Positions 6,323-10,162 of a DNA stretch of 10,162 bases are shown here, in pieces. A program made the translations under genes and the position numbers. How positions within the stretch are numbered: the stretch's first letter is position 1; each line of letters begins with the position of its first letter. The DNA comes from Prevotellaceae bacterium (lineage in GTDB: Bacteria > Bacteroidota > Bacteroidia > Bacteroidales > UBA932). Location of the stretch: the NCBI GenBank assembly GCA_031268055.1, contig JAIRXY010000229.1, forward strand, positions 1 through 10,162, written 5' to 3'. The notes under the pieces are model-generated. The model had not been told where the DNA came from and ran no database searches. It was given only the letters and a program-made list of their open reading frames with translations.

Positions 6323-7768
6323 TTACCAGTGCGGACGTAAAGGCTCTGCTATCTTTACGCTATCCCCATACAGGGGCACAGAGGCTGCGCTGAGGTAGCC
6401 TGTTTTATCATCGTCCCGTAAATCGTAGAAGAACATAAAACCATAATCGGAGGCAATGGTTGTTGCACGGGTTCTAAGCGTTGCTACAGCAGGATTCATG
6501 TTGTTAACCCATGTGGCAAGCGGCGAATATTTGGAGTTCGGCATGCCAATATAGGAATTTGCTACCCAGCTTCCGTAGATGGCTTCCATAGAATAGTCGA
6601 TAATATCCACCATGTGTACACCGTCTACATCTGCAGGAAGGCTACGCCCGTAACCGTATTCAAAAACGGTAATAATTTTATCGGGGCCAAGTAGCCGCCG
6701 CGTTTCAATGATTAGCCTTGCCATTTTTGTTCCGCTGGGCGCCCACGTGGGATACCATTGTGACGCCAAAAAATCGGCGTAGGCAGTGGCGCTGGTGCTT
6801 GAGGTGTAGGTTGACCATTCGTCGTCAAAATCAATGCCGTCTAAGCCGTAAGTATCTATGGCTATCTTGCACTGCTTCGCGTAGCTTTTGAGTATTTCGC
6901 CCTGCAGGTTTGCCACGCCTGCAAAATCCCAATTGCCCACTACGCCTAATATTACCTTAATACCCTTGTCCTGCAAAGGTTTGATGTAGGTATCGCGGTT
7001 TTTTAAAATATGCTCTACCGATTCGTTATATACCAACGATATTTCTCCTGTAGCTTCGCTATACTTAATATTGGCTGCAAATAGCACGGCGATATCGAAA
7101 AACGGTATTTCGGAATTTTTTAATACATAGGCGCCTACATTAAGCAGGTTTGCGTTGGCATTGCCTACCTCCACGTAGCACAATGTTTTTACGCCTCCCG
7201 GCTTGTCGGTAGAGCCGGGCGTGGTGGCGTCCGTTACCTGTACGAGGTAGTAGAGCACGCTTAGGCCGGAGGTCATGGAGGCCGTTGCTCCATCTTTTAC
7301 CGCTATCGGCAGCAGGTAGTCGCCGTTGCCGAGCTCTCCCTTTGTCAGCGAAATAGTCAGCGGGGCGGAGGCTGCTTTCCACTGGGGTACCGAAAGCGCG
7401 CCGTTGCCTGCAATGGAGACCTGCGCGGCAGGAAATGCCGCGTAAGTCGTGCTGTGCGCTTCATTGTAGGCTTCTACCAAGGCTGTATTTACCTCTACCG
7501 CTGCATCTACGTTTTTTCCGGTTGCTTTGGTCAACCCGAGGTATACGCTGCGGGTGGTAACATTCGACACTTTCACAGGAATTTCCGTGTAGGAAGCATT
7601 TACATCTCTGAGAAAGCCGAAGCTCTCGCCCGACAATATGTACTGCGCTTCGTCTACCTCTCCGAATACAATGTTGTCACTGTCGCAGGAGGCGCACAAA
7701 ATTCCGAAAGCCACAAGTAGCATGGGGAGCACGCTCCTTGTTTTTCTTTTTATCATATTCCGTATCAT
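6323..7768 (-). CDS. GH18 endo-beta-N-acetylglucosaminidase lipoprotein with N-terminal DUF1735
   Basis: The 481-residue enzyme is predicted to cut between the two GlcNAc residues of the N-glycan chitobiose core, releasing the glycan from glycoprotein. Cys28 in ILCASC is the lipidation site and is followed by DSDN. A DUF1735 beta-sandwich module (about 32-185) and a Pro/Gly-rich linker lead to a GH18 barrel (about 195-475). The catalytic DxxDxDxE motif is intact as LDGIDFDDEW, with Asp310, Asp313, Asp315 and acid/base Glu317. This form matches Endo H/Endo F-type enzymes more than processive chitinases. B. thetaiotaomicron BT3987 is a characterized GH18 enzyme of this general design. Met5 is an alternative start. 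It lies 41 bases after the LamG gene and 29 before the discoidin gene. High-mannose versus complex glycan preference is undetermined. Confidence 0.88.
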   Translation of the reverse strand: MIRNMIKRKTRSVLPMLLVAFGILCASCDSDNIVFGEVDEAQYILSGESFGFLRDVNASYTEIPVKVSNVTTRSVYLGLTKATGKNVDAAVEVNTALVEAYNEAHSTTYAAFPAAQVSIAGNGALSVPQWKAASAPLTISLTKGELGNGDYLLPIAVKDGATASMTSGLSVLYYLVQVTDATTPGSTDKPGGVKTLCYVEVGNANANLLNVGAYVLKNSEIPFFDIAVLFAANIKYSEATGEISLVYNESVEHILKNRDTYIKPLQDKGIKVILGVVGNWDFAGVANLQGEILKSYAKQCKIAIDTYGLDGIDFDDEWSTYTSSTSATAYADFLASQWYPTWAPSGTKMARLIIETRRLLGPDKIITVFEYGYGRSLPADVDGVHMVDIIDYSMEAIYGSWVANSYIGMPNSKYSPLATWVNNMNPAVATLRTRATTIASDYGFMFFYDLRDDDKTGYLSAASVPLYGDSVKIAEPLRPHW

Positions 7769-7809
7769 AAAAACAACTTATTTAGTGTGTGAGACTTATT
7801 CTTAAATTA

Positions 7810-8976
7810 TTATTCGCTGGGTAGCTCTACCGCAATCCACGAAAGCGCGTTTTTGGCTTTCCCGTCGAGGCCGTTCCCGCTGTAGTCCTTAATGGTGTTT
7901 CCATTGCCTTCGTCCATTTTCCAGTAGGCCACCAAGCCCGGAGCGTCAGGTTCGACTTCGTACATGCTTGCCGCAATTTCTTCCTGCGTTCGTATCACGT
8001 TCCATATCCGCACCTCGCACATGCTGCCTTTAAAATCTCTTGCGTCGTCGTAAGAGCGGCCGATGTAGAATTTGTCGGTGCTGTGGGTAGCCAACTTTTT
8101 GCCCAAGTCAATACCTCCTGCATAGGTAGAGCCATTTCCGGAAAATTTCTCTTCGCCGTTTACGTACATTTTCCGCGCGCCGGTGGCTGCGTCAATGGTA
8201 AAGGCCACGTGTATCCACTTGTTCAGGGCTATTGGATAGCCTGTCCATGTGTCGCAAAATTGCGCGTCCGTTAGGGTATGTCCGCCTGCGGCGTCTCTAA
8301 TGCGGATAAGGGCGTATCCTTCAACGCCCAAAAAGGTACTTACGCTGTTGCTCAAATCGCGCGGCCTAATCAGCCCCTCGAAGGTTGCCTCTGTAAGCCC
8401 GTCCACTACGTCGCTGTTTTCCATTGTAGGGAACTCAAAATAGTTTTCTTCCACGCTCACCGCGGTGGTAATGGTAGCGCCTTTGCGCAGCACGTAGTAG
8501 ATGGTTTTTGCGCCGTTAAGAATGGATACGCCATTGGCCTCCTCCAGCGTTACAGGCAGCACATAATTTATATTCATGCCCAAATTCTGCAGATTTTTGA
8601 ACGACACGGTAATTTCCGAAGAAACAACCTGTCCGGCAGGAATGACCGCTTGCGTTTTTGGCAGCTCGTAGTTTTCTGCAGGCAGCGGCGCTGCATCCGT
8701 GTAGCTGATTTTTTTGTAAACGTCAACCAGCGAGAGATCGGCTCTAAATACCACCGCAACATCCTGACCCGAAGGTAAAGCCATGCCTGCTTTTACGGTA
8801 CGCTCCAGCTCGGTATTGTTTCCTTTCAGCGCCATTTTTTCGGCGCTGCTAACTTTGGCATTTTCTACATACACTACGTTCTCGAAATTCGATTCCGATT
8901 CGTCCACCCTGTTGCAGGCGTGGAGCGCTATTAGCGCGAGTGCGGCAATGCTTAAATAAATAGTATATCGTTTCAT
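7810..8976 (-). CDS. Lipoprotein with DUF1735 and a C-terminal LamG (concanavalin A-like) domain
   Basis: The protein has 388 residues. A signal peptide ends in ALHAC (Cys21) followed by NRVDESE, giving an outer-membrane lipoprotein, probably surface exposed. Residues about 35-165 fit DUF1735, the N-terminal module also found in the GH18 enzyme of the next gene. Residues about 170-388 form a LamG-like jelly-roll: FEGLIRPRD, the hinge NKWIHVAFTID, the strand KMYVNGE, FYIGRSYDDARDFKGSMCEVRIW, and the terminal YWKMDEGNGNTIKDYSGNGL motif. These domains usually bind glycans, and no hydrolase motif is evident. It starts 7 bases after the stop of the upstream GH18-like gene, so co-transcription is very likely. 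The role inferred is capture of glycan or glycoprotein for the operon's endoglycosidase. Confidence 0.87.
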   Translation of the reverse strand: MKRYTIYLSIAALALIALHACNRVDESESNFENVVYVENAKVSSAEKMALKGNNTELERTVKAGMALPSGQDVAVVFRADLSLVDVYKKISYTDAAPLPAENYELPKTQAVIPAGQVVSSEITVSFKNLQNLGMNINYVLPVTLEEANGVSILNGAKTIYYVLRKGATITTAVSVEENYFEFPTMENSDVVDGLTEATFEGLIRPRDLSNSVSTFLGVEGYALIRIRDAAGGHTLTDAQFCDTWTGYPIALNKWIHVAFTIDAATGARKMYVNGEEKFSGNGSTYAGGIDLGKKLATHSTDKFYIGRSYDDARDFKGSMCEVRIWNVIRTQEEIAASMYEVEPDAPGLVAYWKMDEGNGNTIKDYSGNGLDGKAKNALSWIAVELPSE

Positions 8977-8983
8977 TGTGCTA

Positions 8984-10072
8984 TTATTTTTTTGAAGAAG
9001 GATTTATTATTTCAATGGCTTCCCGTGTGTACTTATAGTCTAACTCGGCATTGTAGTAATCATCATTTATCCGGTAAATGCCCAGCCCAGCCTTGGTAAA
9101 GTTGTTGGGCGCAGGCGTTGTTACCCAGTGCGCCATTTCGATAATTGCAGCTTGGGTTACGCCATTTGCGTCCACGATGTATCCGGTTGCGATATCGCTC
9201 TTGTCGGTTGAAAACGCGCTGACGCTGACAATGATGTTGCCGGAGGGAACGCCCGAAACGGATATTGCTCTTTGCACCGTTTCTGTTAGCATCTGCACAT
9301 CTCCTATTTTTTCCGTTCGTATCACGATGTAGCCGAACCGCTGCAATACTTCTTTGTTGAAAACATTCTGGGGCGCGCCCTCAAAGATAAATAGCTTGTC
9401 GCTATGGGCGCTCATCACCGCTTGCAGCTTGCCGAATATTAAATCCTGCCGAGCTTGCATGGCCGCTTCCTCGTCGGGCTGGAGGGTGGCTTTTCCTACA
9501 AAGTGGACGCCAAGCCCATCGTATTCGTATTTGTCGAGCAACGCCAGCTGTGCGTCTATAAATTCGGGGAGCTTTGCATCAAGGTCTACGAGCGGTATCG
9601 GCGCATAAGTCGTGCCTTCCTCCTCGGCGGCTTCCTGCCCGTCCTTATTCTGCGCTTCGATGTCGGCGTTACGATTTTCGATGTCCTGACGGAATGCTTC
9701 ATAGTCTATGGTATAAATTGTTTTCGTACCCTTACCTCGGATAGACTTCATTTCGTCGCGCTCAATACCGGTCAAATTATCTCCATACATCAACGACACG
9801 ATATCTACTTTGTCCGGCACCGCTTCGAGGTGTGCGGCGCGGCTATCGGGCGCTTTATTGCTGTTGTCGAGCCATCCGATGATGAGCTGGTGGTGGCTTT
9901 TTTTGTAGCTTCTCAGATTTTCAAGGTATTGTTGATACAAGGCCTGATTTTCCGATTCTATAGACCGCTTCTCGGTGGTTAACCCTTCCGGATCTGTCCA
10001 CTCGCTGCAAGTAGCAAAAAGCCCTGCCGCAGCGATTACAAGCAGTAATCTTGTTATTGCTATTTTTTCCAT
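8984..10072 (-). CDS. GH18-like lipoprotein lacking the catalytic residues (probable glycan-binding pseudoenzyme)
   Basis: The protein has 362 residues and is the first gene of the visible operon. The lipobox GLFATC places lipidation at Cys22, followed by SEWTDPE. The remainder resembles a GH18-type barrel: an early strand HQLIIGWLDN (61-70), a strand VDIVSLMYG (89-97), and the segment YEYDGLGVHFVG (182-193) where the catalytic DGxDxDxE strand belongs. There only Asp185 remains: the positions of the second Asp, third Asp and catalytic Glu are Gly188, His190 and Val192. Hydrolysis by the usual substrate-assisted mechanism is therefore not expected, and a binding role is inferred. Similar inactive GH18-like proteins accompany active endoglycosidases in Bacteroidetes glycoprotein loci, and the Capnocytophaga canimorsus Gpd complex is a comparable surface system. 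A Glu-rich insertion lies at 138-152. The GH18-like assignment is from pattern only. Confidence 0.75.
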   Translation of the reverse strand: MEKIAITRLLLVIAAAGLFATCSEWTDPEGLTTEKRSIESENQALYQQYLENLRSYKKSHHQLIIGWLDNSNKAPDSRAAHLEAVPDKVDIVSLMYGDNLTGIERDEMKSIRGKGTKTIYTIDYEAFRQDIENRNADIEAQNKDGQEAAEEEGTTYAPIPLVDLDAKLPEFIDAQLALLDKYEYDGLGVHFVGKATLQPDEEAAMQARQDLIFGKLQAVMSAHSDKLFIFEGAPQNVFNKEVLQRFGYIVIRTEKIGDVQMLTETVQRAISVSGVPSGNIIVSVSAFSTDKSDIATGYIVDANGVTQAAIIEMAHWVTTPAPNNFTKAGLGIYRINDDYYNAELDYKYTREAIEIINPSSKK

Positions 10073-10162
10073 ATTTCTTTTTTTTAATTGATTAGGTAGC
10101 TAAGCGGCTGCGATACTAAATCGTTAGCCCTTAGCCCTTAACTTTTTAGTTTTTAGTTCTTC
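10073..10162. other. Leader of the reverse operon up to the window edge
   Basis: These 90 bases precede the first lipoprotein gene when read on the reverse strand. No TAnnTTTG promoter element was found in that direction, so transcription probably enters from beyond the window, as expected if SusC/SusD genes lie upstream. The section next to the start codon is an A-rich leader. The outer part is a heptamer repeat array. Confidence 0.5.
10124..10158. repeat. Degenerate tandem heptamers
   Basis: Five 7-base units stand in phase on the plus strand: TTAGCCC, TTAGCCC, TTAACTT, TTTAGTT, TTTAGTT. A CTTC remnant follows at the window edge, so the array may continue. It lies between the lipoprotein operon and whatever precedes it. 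Confidence 0.65.

Noticed and set aside
9455..9982. 175-residue forward frame opposite the GH18-like gene
   Set aside because: It is a shadow of the reverse-strand lipoprotein gene, which has a signal peptide, lipobox and operon context.
1..10162. CRISPR arrays, tRNA or rRNA genes, and complete insertion sequences
   Set aside because: None was seen: no regularly spaced repeats with spacers, no cloverleaf, and no transposase or reverse transcriptase frame.

Overview
The window looks like a chromosomal segment from an anaerobic member of the Bacteroidales (Bacteroidota). Three observations support this. The forward-strand genes carry promoters of the Bacteroidetes type (TTTG, about 19 bases, TAnnTTTG). 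Four lipoproteins of the kind found in polysaccharide-utilization loci (PULs) lie in a row, and they include DUF1735 domains. Oxidative defence is of the anaerobe type (PerR plus rubrerythrin). The species cannot be named from the sequence.

Forward strand, 1-4290, housekeeping and stress. The window opens inside the replicative helicase gene dnaB (C-terminal RecA domain, ends at 1086). A 450-base AT-rich gap follows and holds an imperfect inverted repeat (1212-1271) and a -7 element. Next comes cysteinyl-tRNA synthetase, cysS (1535-3007). Then follows a PerR-type Fur-family regulator (3097-3549) with an almost ideal promoter and a perfect 7-1-7 palindrome between promoter and start codon, which is a strong candidate for an autoregulatory PerR box. 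Downstream is a 'reverse' rubrerythrin with its rubredoxin domain at the N-terminus (3662-4216), a known type of PerR target in anaerobes. An intrinsic terminator (4255-4290) closes this block.

Convergent gap, 4291-4739. No credible gene lies here, but it is dense in structure. It holds a short A/T-flanked hairpin, a roughly 145-base nested palindrome (4447-4591) resembling a small non-autonomous repeat element, and what reads as domains V and VI of a group II intron (4649-4724) with no intron body or reverse transcriptase. The last is probably a 5'-truncated retrotransposition remnant.

Reverse strand, 10072 down to 4740, part of a PUL. Four lipoprotein genes are read in the order GH18-like protein without catalytic residues, DUF1735 + LamG-like protein, DUF1735 + active-type GH18 endo-beta-N-acetylglucosaminidase, and three Ig-like (Big2-type) domains + discoidin-like protein. 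Gaps are 7, 41 and 29 bases, so they are probably one transcript. The likely job is to bind N-glycans or glycoproteins at the cell surface and release the glycan by cleaving the chitobiose core. The expected SusC/SusD import pair is not in the window and would lie beyond 10162. A degenerate 7-base repeat array sits at that edge.
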